Shown one piece after another: positions 1 to 12,476 of a DNA stretch of 64,000 nt. How positions within the stretch are numbered: position 1 is the first letter of the stretch; every line of letters begins with the position of its first letter. The translations under genes were made by a program, and so were the position numbers. This DNA comes from Allium sativum (taxonomy: Eukaryota > Streptophyta > Magnoliopsida > Asparagales > Amaryllidaceae). Where the stretch lies: positions 459,176,310 to 459,240,309 of the forward strand of contig CM060912.1 of NCBI GenBank assembly GCA_030737875.1, read 5' to 3'. A model generated the notes under the pieces. That model did not search any database. It was not told the origin of the DNA and worked only from the letters and a program-made list of their open reading frames with translations.

Positions 1-1815
1 AAGAGAAATGTTTGAATAGAGTTAGGTGAATGCAGTGTTTTGGGTTGTTGTAACGATGTCTTACACAACATTCATTTTAACCCAAGTAAGTGGAAATTTA
101 GAAATAAAATAAATAAATATTTCCTAAGTGTAGAAATGAACGAGCGTGAAAGAGATAAGTAATTGGAATGTTTTCCGCTTATAAATTGAAGATATTTTCT
201 ACATGTAGAAAATAAAAGAAGGCGAGATATGGAAATGGTTTCCAAATAGCGAAAGGGGCCAAGATGATTGTTGAAAAGATTTGGCTAACAAATATTGATA
301 AGAAAATGGAGTAGTGATTTAATTAATGAATGAAATATTAATTAAAAGGCCCAGTGATTTGTTTGATGCTTTGAATGGATGTTTTTTTTCGGATAGTTAA
401 ATAACCGACTATCGAAGTGTTGCCAATATCGTTGTCAATATGGAGAGACCGGTTGGAATATTATCCGTGAACCACTCCGTATTGGCAGTAGCGTTGCGAA
501 TCATATTATATGAAGATAATCGAAGATGGAGTAAAGTGCAAGGTTTTTTTTATAAATGGAAATTGTACCTTTGGTTTCGTTCAATCCCAGAACAAACATA
601 TATGGAAGAGTGTCTGACAGAGTATTTCCAATGATCGCATAGATTGTTCTGTACAAATATATATGGTGGCGGAGAATTTATTCTCTTAGCATAATATCCA
701 GAATATATTTGTGCAAATCAATTAATGATTTGCGGATCTGACATTGTGGCATTCAAAGTGATTGTGCTATCAATGAATGGAAGGTAATCGTAGCCTCAGG
801 CCTCAACAACCGGGGAAGGACAAAAATCGGGCAGGCAGAATGCCTATGTGGGTCGCTCCCATTAGAGTGTATAATCACCTATCTAGAGAAATTCCATTTA
901 CTTCTTTAATCTATCGATGTTGTCCCTTTTCGGGAAAGGTTGCTGATCCCAACTGTTGGTGATATACATTCGATACACACAAGCGAAATGAGTGGTCGGT
1001 CATGTGTGGGTCAAGTTGCAAGATGTTCTTGTTTAACCCAGTGTATTCACCTCTAGAGATACACTATCGTAAGGTGGTTTCATACCTTGTCATGTTGGAA
1101 ATCCAATCTCCAATAAGAGCCCTGCGGTTTTTGATTTTATATTATATATGTAGCGTGAGATGCAAGCGTTCCGCTAGATTGTTATTTATTTGATTTAGAC
1201 ATTATTATAATATCATTGGATTTTCGTATCAATGCATTTTGGGTTATAGTAAGGTAAAAACCATCCATGTTTATGTATGGGCTGGTCTTACTATTATCAT
1301 TTCTTTCGAAAGGATTTTGAAAGTTAAACAAGTGGTTGGAGTTTACTCACACCAGTCGCATGACTGACCCAGAGTTTATTTTGTTTGTTTTCCCTAAACT
1401 CTTGGGTGTCCAAATTTGTACGGGCAGTCAAGTAGTTGGGATTTTACAGATTCACTTGGAGGAGTTTGAAGCAGGAGGCTTCACCAGTTAGCTATAGACT
1501 ATCATATTTCCGCTGTGTACTATGTTGTATCTAGAAACAGATATTTATAAGTGTTCCAGGAATAACTGTTGCGCTATGATAATGGTATGTATATACAGTT
1601 ACTGATTTGTATTTCAAAAGTTATGTTATTTAATATATTTTATTCGTTCCGCTATGAGTTTGTGATCTTCGTTTTTCTTCAATTCTAATATTTCTTCCTT
1701 TCTATTTCTCATCCTCTAACTTCTTTCTAATAATGATTCGTATTTCTGTGCAATTTGCGTTGGACGTGTGGTGTTATTAGTCAACTCAGATAGTATGGAA
1801 TTGTGGGCCGTTACA
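1..1815 (+). repeat. Giant-LTR family A, 3' end of an LTR (cut by window start)
   Basis: This stretch is the reverse complement of the first 1.8 kb of the three family A LTRs that begin at 33234, 43366 and 50991. It ends in GTTACA at 1815, the LTR terminus typical of this family. No primer-binding site follows, so it is a 3' LTR or a solo LTR rather than a 5' LTR. It is visibly more diverged than the three minus-strand copies, with small indels and substitutions. The 64-codon open frame at 440-634 is a shadow of the repeat: a related frame occurs on the other strand at 34320-34595. Bases 1816-1842 between this LTR and the next element are unassigned. Confidence 0.8.
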
Positions 1816-1842
1816 ACATAGTTGAAAAAACAAAAGTGGAAC

Positions 1843-2705
1843 TGTTGGGGAAACAACACCGACTGAGTTCGCTCAATCCAATCACTAACGCTGTGGAAAT
1901 CAAGCTAGATTGTGTTAGATAGTGCACAAACAACCGATCTATGATCAAACCAACCTCAACCGATTCAAATCTAATCACAACACAGAACAAGCAATATAAT
2001 AGAAGGATAACAATAAGATAAATCACAACAAAATTTATAGTGGTTCCACAAACAACTTGTTAGTCTACATCCACTTTAAGAGAGAGATTTTATTATCACC
2101 AAATGAGAAGAGTACAAGAGATTGATTACAATGATCCAATATTCAATAGAGAATATAAGTTTGTGGAGATTAGAATTGAAGAAACCCTTAAGATTGTCAA
2201 ACCCTAATTAATGGAGGACTAAACCCTTGTTTAGATGGATCAATCAAATTCACCTTTCAAATCGGAAGGAATAGCTTGTATAGATATAGAGAAACCCTAG
2301 GCAATTGCCAAAAATGCCCCTTGCTAATTCACAAATCAATACCTTCTTTCCAAGTCTGAAAACAACCCATACCCATTTCAGATGTTTGAAATTAATTTTA
2401 GACATATGAAATAACATTTAGGTTTCAACTCTGGCTTAAACCAAACGTCTGGATTCCTTACCAGACATCTGAATGGCTTCCTAGACGTTTGAGAAGAAAT
2501 TTCAGACGTATGGATGATACTTCAGGAATATCTCCTGGTAGATTTCTGACGTCTGGAAGAAATTCCAGACGTTTGAAAATGCTTTCAGCCATCTCCCTGC
2601 AGCCTTCTTCGCCTCCCACATCCGAGCTCCATTTCGTGAATGGACTTCTCCTACACGAAGCTACTTCCATCCTCTTCCATATGCTCTACCTCGATACTAT
2701 ATCCA
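1843..2705 (-). repeat. 3' LTR of Copia element B
   Basis: Homologous to 22531-23295 along most of its length: same start, same order of blocks, and a shared run near 2645-2665. It is longer than the right copy because the right copy lacks roughly 100 bp of the motif cluster near 2470-2570. The right limit (2705) is an estimate from where similarity to the other LTR ends, and from a purine-rich stretch on the minus strand just beyond it that could be the polypurine tract. Confidence 0.65.
2375..2585. promoter_or_regulatory. Cluster of AGACGT(C/T)TG-like motifs in Copia B LTR
   Basis: About eight near-copies of AGAC(G/A)T(C/T)TG occur within about 200 bp, for example near 2445, 2462, 2483, 2502, 2548 and 2568. 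Several contain the palindromic ACGT core recognised by plant bZIP-type factors. The other LTR (23030-23180) carries a shorter, decayed version. A repeated short motif in the upstream part of an LTR commonly acts as an enhancer; function here is inferred only. Confidence 0.35.
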
Positions 2706-3039
2706 TCTCTAACTCCAATGGTACCATACCATCATCTTCAACTAATAGCTCCGACTATCACCACTTCTACCTTCACCTAAGCTTGAATGCTTCCCAATGA
2801 GTTCTGGCAAAGCTACCTATAACACCCCGAATTTTTGAATAATCAAATCAACTAAATTTAAGAATACTTAATTTCAAATGTGGAAATTAAGGGAAACGGG
2901 TTGCACCATTGCGTTCGTCTCGGAATTCTGCTTGAGATAGAGTCCGAGTTTGCGTAAAATGGATACCGTATGAAGAAGACATGGATGAACGAAGTTAGGC
3001 GCAAAAACCAGAAGAAGAAGAGAGAAAAAATGCACTGGT

Positions 3040-3091
3040 GCACTTGGGAAGTGAGCCAGTACAAAAATATACTGGCACACTTCCCAAGTGC
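3040..3091. repeat. Near-perfect 22-bp-arm hairpin in LTR S
   Basis: Arms 3040-3061 and 3070-3091 are complementary at 21 of 22 positions (one A-A mismatch) around an 8-base loop. The outermost 14 bases of each arm, GCACTTGGGAAGTG and its complement, pair perfectly. A further 4 bp pair outside (3035-3038 with 3094-3097). It lies about 220 bp into the LTR and upstream of the TATA box. Confidence 0.85.
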
Positions 3092-3271
3092 GCCCAGGCC
3101 GAGTAGAAAGCTTGCACAGCTTTCTGGTGTGATCCGATCCACACTGTGACTCATTGCTGAGTCCTTTCTGACTCCTTGCTGAGTCATTAAGGCTGAGGTG
3201 TCACCCTATCCTGACTGAATGGTTTTGATTAACCCTAAGAGCATCCGACGACTTAAATTAAATTGAAATTC

Positions 3272-3279
3272 TATATAAA
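3272..3279 (+). promoter_or_regulatory. TATA box of LTR S
   Basis: TATATAAA lies 454 bp from the LTR start. The LTRs of D, E and family A have a TATA box at 393-600 bp, so the position is consistent across families. The long part of the LTR beyond it would be transcribed. Confidence 0.5.
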
Positions 3280-3589
3280 CATGGGTAGACTCAAACCCTA
3301 AAATCAAATCAAAATTAGATCAATGGTCGTCATGTTGCCACTCCAAACCCTAGAGTAACCGCCACCAACTAGAAGCAAATTAAAGACAACACTTCAAATC
3401 AAATCAAAGTCTAATCTCAACAACGAAATTGTCTACAATAAGGGAATGCTAATCAATTACAGAATTCAGATCCCAGAACCCAAGACCCCTTTTTCTGTGA
3501 GTTCTAGTCACTTTTAGGTTTAAATAGATAAAAGTGAATTGTGGTAGACTATGATTTGGGTATATGTTGTTTGTAGTTATGCAAGTTTA

Positions 3590-4190
3590 TTGTTGTTGTG
3601 GATCATGAAATTATACAAGTTCATTGTTGTTGTGGATCATGAAATTATACAAGTTTATTGTTGTTGTGGATCATGAAATCATACAAGTTTATTATTGTGG
3701 TGAATCATGAAATTATGCAAGTGAAATTCATAAACCTATGCAAATTATTATGTTGCGAATTCATGAATCTATGCAAGTTGTTATCATGGATCTATGCAAG
3801 TTATTATCATGAACCTATGAAAGTTGTTATGAAATCATGCAAGTTACTTATGCAAGTTATTGTGTGATGAATTTATGAACCTATGCTAGTTGTTATGTTG
3901 TGAATCATGAACCTATGCAAGTCACCTATGCAAGTTGCTATGTTGTGAATCATGAACCTATGCAAGTCACCTATACAAGTTGTTATGTTGTGAATCATGA
4001 ACCTATGCAAGTCACCTATACAAGTTGTTATGTTGTGAATCATGAACCTATGTGAGTTGTTATTTATGTTGTTAATTCATGAACCTATGCAAGTTGTTAT
4101 GTTGAAATTCATGAACCTATGCAGGTTGTTATGTTGCAAAATCATGAATCTATGCAAGTTGTTAATTATGTGATGAATCATAATTATATG
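3590..4190 (+). repeat. Tandem repeats built on ATGCAAGTT / CATGAACCTATGCAAG
   Basis: Between about 3590 and 3720 a roughly 36-bp unit (TGTTGTGGATCATGAAAT core) is repeated. From about 3720 to 4190 the units become 30-45 bp, including at least two near-identical 45-bp units around 3945-4050 with the core TGAATCATGAACCTATGCAA. Open frames here are by-products of the repetition. The ATGCAAGTT core also forms the 23-bp array in the LTRs of element E. Confidence 0.8.
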
Positions 4191-4629
4191 CAAAGTTATC
4201 ATGTCATTTTCCCTAGTTGTCATGCTTATGCCAAAAATTGTACTGAAAACGATCATCTTGTCATTTCCTTTATTCTATTGTTATGGCGAGGCTACCTTGT
4301 AGCCTCGATGACGCCAAAAACGCAAACGGTTACGCTAGTTAAGAAACGGGGAAAAGGGGAATTTGTAATAGGCATAATTTACATAGTGTTTATGTAAATT
4401 GGGCACATGATTCTAGTAGGGAAACATATAAATAATTGCCTATTATGACATAGGTAAAGTTGAGTAAAAATGGTATAATTTGAATATGACCATTTATGGA
4501 TAGGAAATTCAAATTGTTAATAAAATAGGTATTGACACCTATAAAAAGGAAAGGATTAATTAATTAACTTAATTAATCAAAAGAGGAATGTTTAAGCAAT
4601 TAAAATCTGAAAATTTAATTAACACTTAT

Positions 4630-4842
4630 GACACGAGGTTAGGTTACATTAGTGGTGGAAGTCTGCCCGGACCCGACCGGCATATCCAGCAGCCACTAAT
4701 GTTGAACCTAATATGAGAGGTCTAAGTGTGTGAATACGACTCGGGCTAAGACACGAGGTTAGACCCAACTGTGGAATAAGACTACCCGGACCCGACCGGC
4801 ATATCCAACATCCACATGTTGTAGCCCTAATGTGAGAGGTCT
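4630..4842 (+). repeat. Pair of about 93-bp hairpin modules in LTR S
   Basis: Copies at 4630-4723 and 4750-4842. Each starts GACACGAGGTTAG, has a 5' arm, a conserved centre CCCGGACCCGACCGGCATAT, a complementary 3' arm, and ends TGAGAGGTCT. In copy 1 the arms AGGTTACATTAGTGG and CCACTAATGTTGAACCT pair. In copy 2 the arm sequences differ but still pair, around GTGGA/TCCAC. The same paired modules occur in LTRs of D and E. Confidence 0.75.
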
Positions 4843-5130
4843 AGCCCAATATTACCATAATTGGACATGGTAATAAGAAAAGACTACTTAACCTAACTTA
4901 ATACATGTGGACTGTATGATGATAGACATAAGTTAGGGTTAAGTAAAATGAGTTGGATAGTGGGTGGGTTAAGTACAACGGAAGGGTAGGTGGGTAATAT
5001 TAATATATATAGGCCTACAAACTTAAACATTAAATAAATAGGATTAAATCAGTGGGAGGGTTAAGTACAACTAAAGGGTAGGTGGGTAATATTAATATAT
5101 ATAGGCCCACAAACTTAACCGGATAAAAAG

Positions 5131-5370
5131 GGTTATGTAATTAAAGACACCTAATGGTATACATAACCGGGGCAAAATAGTAAAGTTATGTATTAAAGAC
5201 ACCCTTAGGGGTACGCATAACTAATAGGAATAGATAGAATTATGTATTAAAGACACATATAGGTAAGCATAACCGATCGGTAAATTAAGGGTTATGTATT
5301 AAAGACACCTACAGGAACGCATAAATGATTGAGGGCTATATAATTAAAGACACCTTAGGGTATACATAGT
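5131..5370 (+). repeat. Five tandem short hairpin units with AAAGACAC core
   Basis: Five units of about 36 bp, spaced about 50 bp apart, begin near 5131, 5182, 5238, 5289 and 5334. Each has the form GTTATGTA, TTAAAGACACC, a short spacer, then TACATAAC, so the ends are complementary. Two related units occur in the LTR of element D near 11089-11200. Just before them, about 65 bp is directly duplicated (about 4967-5030 and 5056-5119). Confidence 0.7.
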
Positions 5371-6064
5371 CAGTAGAAAACCTAGTGGGGATACAAGACA
5401 TAGGGGAGAGCTTGTATCATGTTGTGTGGGACCCATTTCAGTCAGTAACCCGGAGGGGTATCAAAGTAAAGAACTCCGTACTAGGCGGGGAAGGGGCACG
5501 CTTACTGATTGATTGTAAGAGATCCAAAATGAGACGGATGGTGTGGGCGGCGCAAACCGACCGGGGACATGTGCGTGCATGGGCCGGGCAGAGGGGGACA
5601 AGACGACCGTGACACCAGTAGGTATAACTGTGCACACCTTGGGTTGCCACTTTAGGGAAGTGATACCCCATAGTTGTGGGACCAGCACAGGGTATCTACA
5701 GAATAGGGAGCCGATCGATTAGGGTAGTGGTTAAGGTATACCCGGACGTATGCCCTAAGTTTACCAATTTATAGTAGGGGGTAGTGGGTACGACTAATTG
5801 AGATAGGAGCAGGCGGTACCTATGACAGCAGCTAGGAATACACGAAACTACCACCATCGTTATCGTTATTACTGCTAGCGGAAGGGATCATCCCATCTTG
5901 ATTTTACTAGTAATAGTGCAGAGTAGTTTGTAGTGAAGCATGCATACACCTTACCTTATTTGTCCTGTCATACCTGTCATCTGTACCGTGAATCCTCTTA
6001 TCCACTTTGTATGCCTGTCATGTTTACCTTTATTTATTTACTGGCTAAAAGTTAATGGACTCAC

Positions 6065-6078
6065 CAGACGTATGTCTG
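6065..6078 (+). repeat. CAGAC-GTAT-GTCTG mini-hairpin in LTR S
   Basis: A 5-bp inverted repeat CAGACGTATGTCTG followed by ACC, about 400 bp before the LTR end. Equivalent motifs occur in LTR E (56392-56405) and, inverted, in LTR D (10419-10433). Confidence 0.55.
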
Positions 6079-6685
6079 ACCTAGTCTGTTTCGCCTCTTT
6101 TCTTCCGTTCCCCCCTCCCCCAAGTTCTCAGGGAGGAAACACTCAGGTTTAGTCAGGATTTGGATATTATCTTTTAGGAGCTACTTCAGAAGTATGGCTC
6201 GAGTCTCTGTCTCTTATATGGCTTGCTCTTTAATCTGTGGAATGATGTTTTTCTTTTAAATACCTATGTACTCTGATAATGTAAGACAGAAGTTTTTTAT
6301 TACTCGTGGTATTATGTAACAAAGTATTTTGGTAATTTAATAAAGTTGTTTATTTTTCGCTGCAAAATTTTTATATCTGTCTTGTGATATTCTGTGTCTG
6401 TTTACCAAAAACGCTCCACTGAAGTTAATGCATTCCCTTTGTGAGTGACCTTAATAGAGGTGGGGTGTTACACTACCCCTATTGAACTTAATCAACGAGT
6501 CCAGGAAAAGTCTCCGCCTGCTAATAAAGTGTTGACAACACTCAACTTCACAACCGTCTCAATCAAAGACTAAAGTACTTAGGAATGTCAACTAGTACTT
6601 ACAAGAAGATAGAACTTCAGTCTTGCACCATTACTCTTCCTCATCGAAACAAAGATCCTCTCTTATGCGTGCCACCTAGCGGCAC

Positions 6686-9600
6686 CTAGCACTTCTCCAA
6701 GCGAATCGAGTTCGAGCAATGGTCGAACTTCCCAACCGGCAATGTCTTAGTAAACATATCTGCCGCATTTCCATTTGTGTGAACTTTTCGAAGATATACT
6801 TGCTTATCTTCATCCATGGATACCAAGAACAACTCTCTCACTTCTATGTGCTTAGTCCGTGAGCTAAATGTCAAGTTATCTGCCAAATGGATAGCACTTT
6901 GACTATCACAATGAACATCGATGTTATCGTGTTTAAATCCCAAATCACACAACATATGCTTCAAATAAAGTGCCTCCTTTTCTGCCTCAACTGTGGCTAT
7001 CAACTCTGCCTCCATAGTGGATAAAGCAATTATAGTTTTGCAATCTCAGTCTCCAACTTATGGTTGTCCACTAAGCATGAAGACATATCCGGAAGTTGAC
7101 TTTCTCCGATCGCTATCACTGGCATAGTTCAAATCGCAATAACTAACCAAATTGCAACTCTTTTCCTTACTACCTACAAAGACAAGTCCGTGAGATGTTG
7201 TACCTTTCAAGTATCTCAAAATAAGCTTGATCGCTTCCCAATGCGATTTTCTTGGATTTGGCATGAACCGACTAACCCCTCCCCCCTCCCCCCCCCCCCC
7301 GATGACATTTGCAATGTCAGGCCGTGCATACATGATGGTATACATCAAACTACCAACCATATTGGCTTATGGAACCATTTCCATGTAAGCCTTGTCTTTC
7401 TCTTTGATAGGCTATCCTTGACTTTAAAGTGTCACATGCAAAGGAAAAGGTGTATTCGATGCCTTTGTATTCTTCATGCTAAACCAGCAGAACACTTTCT
7501 TTATGTGCTTCTTTTGAGTCAATTTCAACTCAAAACACTTTCGGTCCCTTTCAATTTTCATGCCTAATATCTTCTTTGCTTCCCCAAGGTCTTTCATTTC
7601 GACTTCCGCTTTCAATCTCATTTTAACTTGTTGATTTCCACCTTGTTCTTTGAAGTTATGAGTATATCGCCCACGTACAAGAGAAATTACGCCCCACAAT
7701 CATTTCCCAACTTCTTGAAATATGCACGAGCATCTTTGATGCTTCGATAGAAGCCACTTTCAAGCGTGAAATGATCTAACCTCTTGTACCATTACCGAGG
7801 TGATTTATTCAACCAATATAGTGATTTATTTAACTTGCACACTAAGTTTGACTTTCCATCTACCATAAACCCTTCCGGTTGCTCCATGTAGATGTCTTTA
7901 TCCAAGTAACCATGCAAGAAGGTGGTTTTCCTATCAAGTTGCTCCAACTCTAAGTCGTGAATAACAACTATAACAAGTAATTTCAGGATAGAAGTATGCC
8001 GCACAACCATTGCGAATATCTCATCATACTACTTTCCCTTCCTTTGTGCAAACCCCTTTGCCACTAGCCTGGCTTTGTATCTTTCATCATCCTTTACCTT
8101 GTATATCCATTTGCATCCATTTTCCCGATTTCCTTTAGGAAGTGGAGCCAACTCCTAAGTATGGTTATTCATCAATGATTGCATCTTTTTCTCCATGGCA
8201 CAAATCCATTTCGTGCTATCACTCGATTTCACGATGTCATCAAGATCCATCGATTCATCTTGGACAACATGGAGCATGTAGTCCAACCTATCATAAAAGC
8301 TTAGGTAGTTCCAATCACCATACCTCTCGAGTGGCCTTATAGCATGACGACCAACTCGAGTAGCAATATCATTACCCAGACTTCCTTTATCTCCATCTTG
8401 AACTGAATCTTCTCTAGAATCGTGCATATCACCAACACTACTAGAGGAACCATATGGACTATTTGATGTTCCATCAACCGCTTCTTCCCCACAAGCATCT
8501 CCAACAACTCTACTCTCTCTAGGCCTAAAAGTGGGAATAAATTCCTTCTCCTTTGATTCACCATGACCTTAATCCAGGACATTCAATAAGCCATCATTCT
8601 CCTTGAACATAGCCGACTCATCAAAATTAACATGATGAGATAATCTAACCTTCTTCATTTTCGGATTCCAAATCCGATAGCCTTTCACTCCGTCCACATA
8701 ACCAAGTAAAATTCCCTTAAACGCTCTAGGCTCGAGCTTATCACCCAGATCATGCATATACACGAGACTTCCAAAGACACGAAGATAACTCAAGTCAATG
8801 CTCTTTCCCTTCCACGCTTCCTCTGTAATTTTGTTACCAATAGAAAAGCACGAAATTCGATTCACAATATGCACCACGGTTGACAACGCTTCATCCCAAA
8901 ATCCCTTAGACAAACCCGATATCAATCTCAAGCATCGAGCACTCTCAAGTAGAGTATGGTTCATCCTCTCTACAACCCCATTTGATTATGGATCTCCTGG
9001 TGTAGTATAATACCTCCGAATACCATGATGTTTGCAATAATCCAAGAATTCTATAGGAACATATTCCCTGCCATTGTCGGACCTAAGAACCTTCAAACAC
9101 CTACCACTCTCATTCTCAACAAGAGCTCTCCATTCTTTGAACTTAGCAAATGCCTCCGACTTGGCCTTCATTACATACACCGAAACTTTACTAGAAAAGT
9201 CATCTGTAAAGGAAATATATTACCTTGCTCCTCCAAAAGAAGCTATTTGTGCCATCCACTAAACATCTATGTGCACATACTTAAGAATTCCTCTTGAATC
9301 ATGTTTTCCTTCACTGAATGTCACTTTAGTTTGTTTCCCCATGACACACTCTTCGCAATAATCCAACTTGTTGAAACTTTATCCACCAGTCATCTACAAT
9401 TTCCGAAGAATATAGAAAATCTTCTTCGAGACATGACCCAATCTCAAATGCCACAACCTTGTTGCATCCAAGCCACAAGAACTATCAACGCCTATGCAAG
9501 TTTCACCTTCGATGGCCACTCCTTGAAGAAAATACACACCATTAGCTCTAGCATCTTTCATAACCACAAGCACCCTCTTCGAAACCCTCAAGCAATCACT

Positions 9601-9986
9601 CTCAATAGTGATCTTGTATCCCAAAGAATCCAGCTGCCCCAAAGAGAAAAGAGACTTCTTAAGTCCCGGAACATAGCGCACATTGGTGAGAAAACGAACC
9701 ACACCCTCAAACATCTTAATTTGCACAGGACCAATGCCTTATGACTTACACATAGCACAATTACCCATAACAATTGCATTTCCTTCCTTGTCGACATAAG
9801 AAGAAAATGAATTCCTATTAGGCATCATATAATAGGACGCCCCCAAATCGAGCACCCAATCGCTACCCGAAACATTCAATGATACTGCCTTTAAAACATC
9901 CATGTCTCTATTACTGAATCTTCTCTCCACCGCTATGGATGAAGAAGCTACTTCCTTCTTTGTCTTTTCCTTGTCCGGACACTCAT
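6686..9986 (-). pseudogene. Copia element B pol: protease, integrase, RT, RNase H remnants
   Basis: Reading right to left, recognisable Copia pieces follow in the normal order. The end of a zinc knuckle and the protease region lie at 9986-9739 (the usual D-S-G triad reads DLG within WVLDLGASYYM). The pre-integrase region, with WHLRLGHVSKK, is at 9726-9394. Integrase pieces are at 9180-8986 (LRSDNGREY) and 8964-8569 (NHTLLESARC, GYVDGVKGYRIW). RT pieces are at 8010-7792 (QLDRKTTFLHGYLDKDIYME) and 7699-7424. RNase H pieces are at 7360-7058 (DLNYASDSDRRKSTSGYVF) and 7015-6686 (CDSQSAIHLA). At least eight frame breaks separate them. A plus-strand C-rich run near 7280-7300 lies in one broken segment. 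The upstream gag portion is displaced to 21797-22458 by the nested element D. Non-functional. Confidence 0.9.
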
Positions 9987-10418
9987 TCTTCTAATGACCG
10001 TGTGACACCCCACGTCCGTTAATGTGACTCATTAAGAGAATGCATTAAGTTTCGTGAAGCGTTATAGGTAAACATAAACATAAACATTACAAGACAGATA
10101 TAAAATAGCAGCAGAATTAAAACCATTTATAAATCATAAAGCATCGTGGTTCAAAACATCATATGTCTGAATTACATAAAAATTAGTACATCATACAAAC
10201 TTCTGCCTTGCACTTATAATATTAGAGTACAAAATAAAAGAAGCAAAATTCCCCAAAAGAAACATAGCCATAGTAGCAAAGATAGGAGCTTGAACAATAT
10301 ATATAAGAAGCTCCAGCAAATGATAGCAGAATCCTAGTCAATCTTGAGTATTCCCACCCTGAGAACCTGGGGAGGGGGAGGTGGGAGAACGGAAGAAAGA
10401 AGAGGAAACAAAAAGGGT

Positions 10419-10433
10419 CAGACATAAAGTCTG
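10419..10433 (-). repeat. CAGAC mini-hairpin in 3' LTR of D
   Basis: CAGACATAAAGTCTG, with 5-bp complementary ends, equivalent to the motif at 6065 in S and 56392 in E. In the right LTR of D the equivalent site near 19468 is decayed. Confidence 0.5.
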
Positions 10434-11369
10434 GCGAGTCCAGTTGTTTTTAGCAAGTAAATAAGCAAAAGTATCATGACAGGCATATAAAGTGGATAAG
10501 AAAGATAAAGCCATAAAAGGCTAGTATGACAAGGTAAACATGATAGAGTGTATACGCTACTCTAAAAAGTACTCTGCACTAATACTAGTATAACCAGAGT
10601 GAGATGATCCCAACAATTGTAAGATGGTAGACTTAGGCGTACTTGTGGTGAGAGGTTTTAACCCCATACAATCCACAGGTAGCCCAATCCTAACAGGCTC
10701 CTAAACTTTACCAGAGTCTAGATATACCCTAACCACTACCCTAATCGATCGGCTCCCTACTCCGTAGATACCCTGTGTCGGCCCCACAGTAGCAGGTATC
10801 ACTTCCTAAAGTGGAAGCCCTTCGTGATGTGCATAACCATATTTACTGGTGTAATGGTCGTCTTATCCCCTTCTGCCTTGACATGCATGCACATGTCTCG
10901 TTCGGTTTGCACCGCCCACACCGTCCTCTACATTTGGATCTCTTACAATCAGCCCAGTAAGCGTGTCCTAACTCCGAACTAGGGCAGAGTACTTGTCTAA
11001 TACTGTTCTATGGGCTACAGACTGAAACGGGTCCCAAACACAAGATGATACAAGTTCTCCCCCTTGTCTTGTATCCCCACTAGGATTTCCATAGGTTATG
11101 TATACCTATTGGTGTCTTTAATTACATAACCCCATCACTTCCACAGGTTATGCTTACCTAACAGTGTCTTTAATATAACCACAACTGGTTAAGTTTATGG
11201 GCCTATATATAAATATTACCCACCCTACCTAGATTTACTTAACCCATCCACTGTTTCAACCAAGTTTACTTAACCCCTATTCAAGTTCATGTTCATACAA
11301 TCCGTATGGATTCAACTAGGTTAAATATTTCAATTCATTACCATATCCAATTATGGTTATAATGTGCTG

Positions 11370-11582
11370 GACCCCTCACATTAAGCCTACCACTTGTGGA
11401 TGTTGGATATGGCGGTCGGTTCCGGGCAGACTTCTTCCACAAGTCGGGCTTAACCTCGTGTCTCAGCACGTCTCGTATTTGTGCGCTTAGACCCCTCACA
11501 TTAGATTCACCACTTGTGCTCGCTGGATATGCCAGGCAGTTCCGAGCAGACTTCCACCACAAATGTAATCTAACCTTGTGTC
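11370..11582 (-). repeat. Pair of hairpin modules in 3' LTR of D
   Basis: Two copies, 11370-11462 and 11490-11582, inverted relative to those in S and E. Read on the minus strand, each begins GACAC(G/A)AGGTTA and ends TGTGAGGGGTC. The centre reads CCCGGAACCGACC in one and CTCGGAACTGCC in the other. The arms of the first (AAGCCCGACTTGTGGA with TCCACAAGTGGTAGGCTT) pair despite differing in sequence from the S and E arms. Confidence 0.7.
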
Positions 11583-12476
11583 TAGGCGCAGTTACAGTTT
11601 CTAATTACTGTAATCCTAGACATTTCATTATTAGCCAATTTTACCTATGTCGTTATAGGTTTTTATACACCTTTTCGCCAAATATGTCCATAATGAATTA
11701 TATGCCCAAAATTCATATTCATAAACATTATTCAAGTTATGCCAAGTTTCCCCTTTACAAGTTATACCCAATTTCAATGTTTTCCTCTCATTCCCCATTT
11801 AAGCTATTCGCATATTTCAGCGGCATGCCTAGGCTCGAAAGTAGACTGGCTATATAAAATAAAAGGGAAAGATAAAGGAAGATGACAAAGATGATTATGC
11901 TAACAAAATTGACATAATCATATAGTGGCATAATGATAAGATGGGCATATAAGAACAGATCTGGTGAACCTAAGATAATAGAACTGTGTCTAACATAGTA
12001 GGGATGTCATATTAGGCATGGTAAGATCTAAATAATAATTTATATGTTCAAATAATAACTGATCCAATTTAACCACAAAAATTATAGGTACAATGTGATC
12101 TAAATAGCAAATTAGATTTATAATCAAAGGTAGATCTGACATGATAAAGGTTAAGATCCAAGTCATAGTTATTTCAGAATATCATGGATTCACAAGTTAT
12201 TACAGATCTGACATGATTCAAGCAGTCACAGACATAGATCCAAATTACTGTCATATCATGTTTTACTTTTTAATTATTTAAATCTAAAAGTAACTTAAAC
12301 TCACAGTGTTTGGATCTAGAAAGGTAGAAGAAGAATAACAGAGATTGAATCATAGATCTACATTTGAATAACTTGATTAACTTGATTGTAGAAGAAAAGG
12401 TTTGATTTAGTCTGGGCACCGATAGCATCTAGGCCTCCATTATTTTTCAGTGTAGAAAACAAGAGAAATGGAGCCA

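Larger units (their letters stand above)
2818..6472 (+). mobile_element. Gypsy solo LTR (family S), 3655 bp
   Basis: The piece starts TATAACACCCCG (the usual TGTAAC with one G-to-A change) and ends GGGGTGTTACA. It is flanked by a perfect 5-bp duplication CTACC (2813-2817 and 6473-6477). There is no primer-binding site, coding region or second LTR, so this is a solo LTR left by LTR-LTR recombination. It shares the order of several blocks with the LTRs of elements D and E: the subterminal AAGGGAAACGG block near 2889, a GC-rich hairpin, a TATA box, tandem repeats, paired hairpin modules and a CAGAC-GTCTG mini-hairpin. This places it in the same broad Ty3/Gypsy group, probably chromovirus-type. 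It contains no credible protein-coding gene. Confidence 0.9.

Noticed and set aside
3590..4190. Repeat-spacer look resembling a CRISPR array
   Set aside because: Units are adjacent tandem repeats of changing period in a plant LTR, with no unique spacers and no cas genes.
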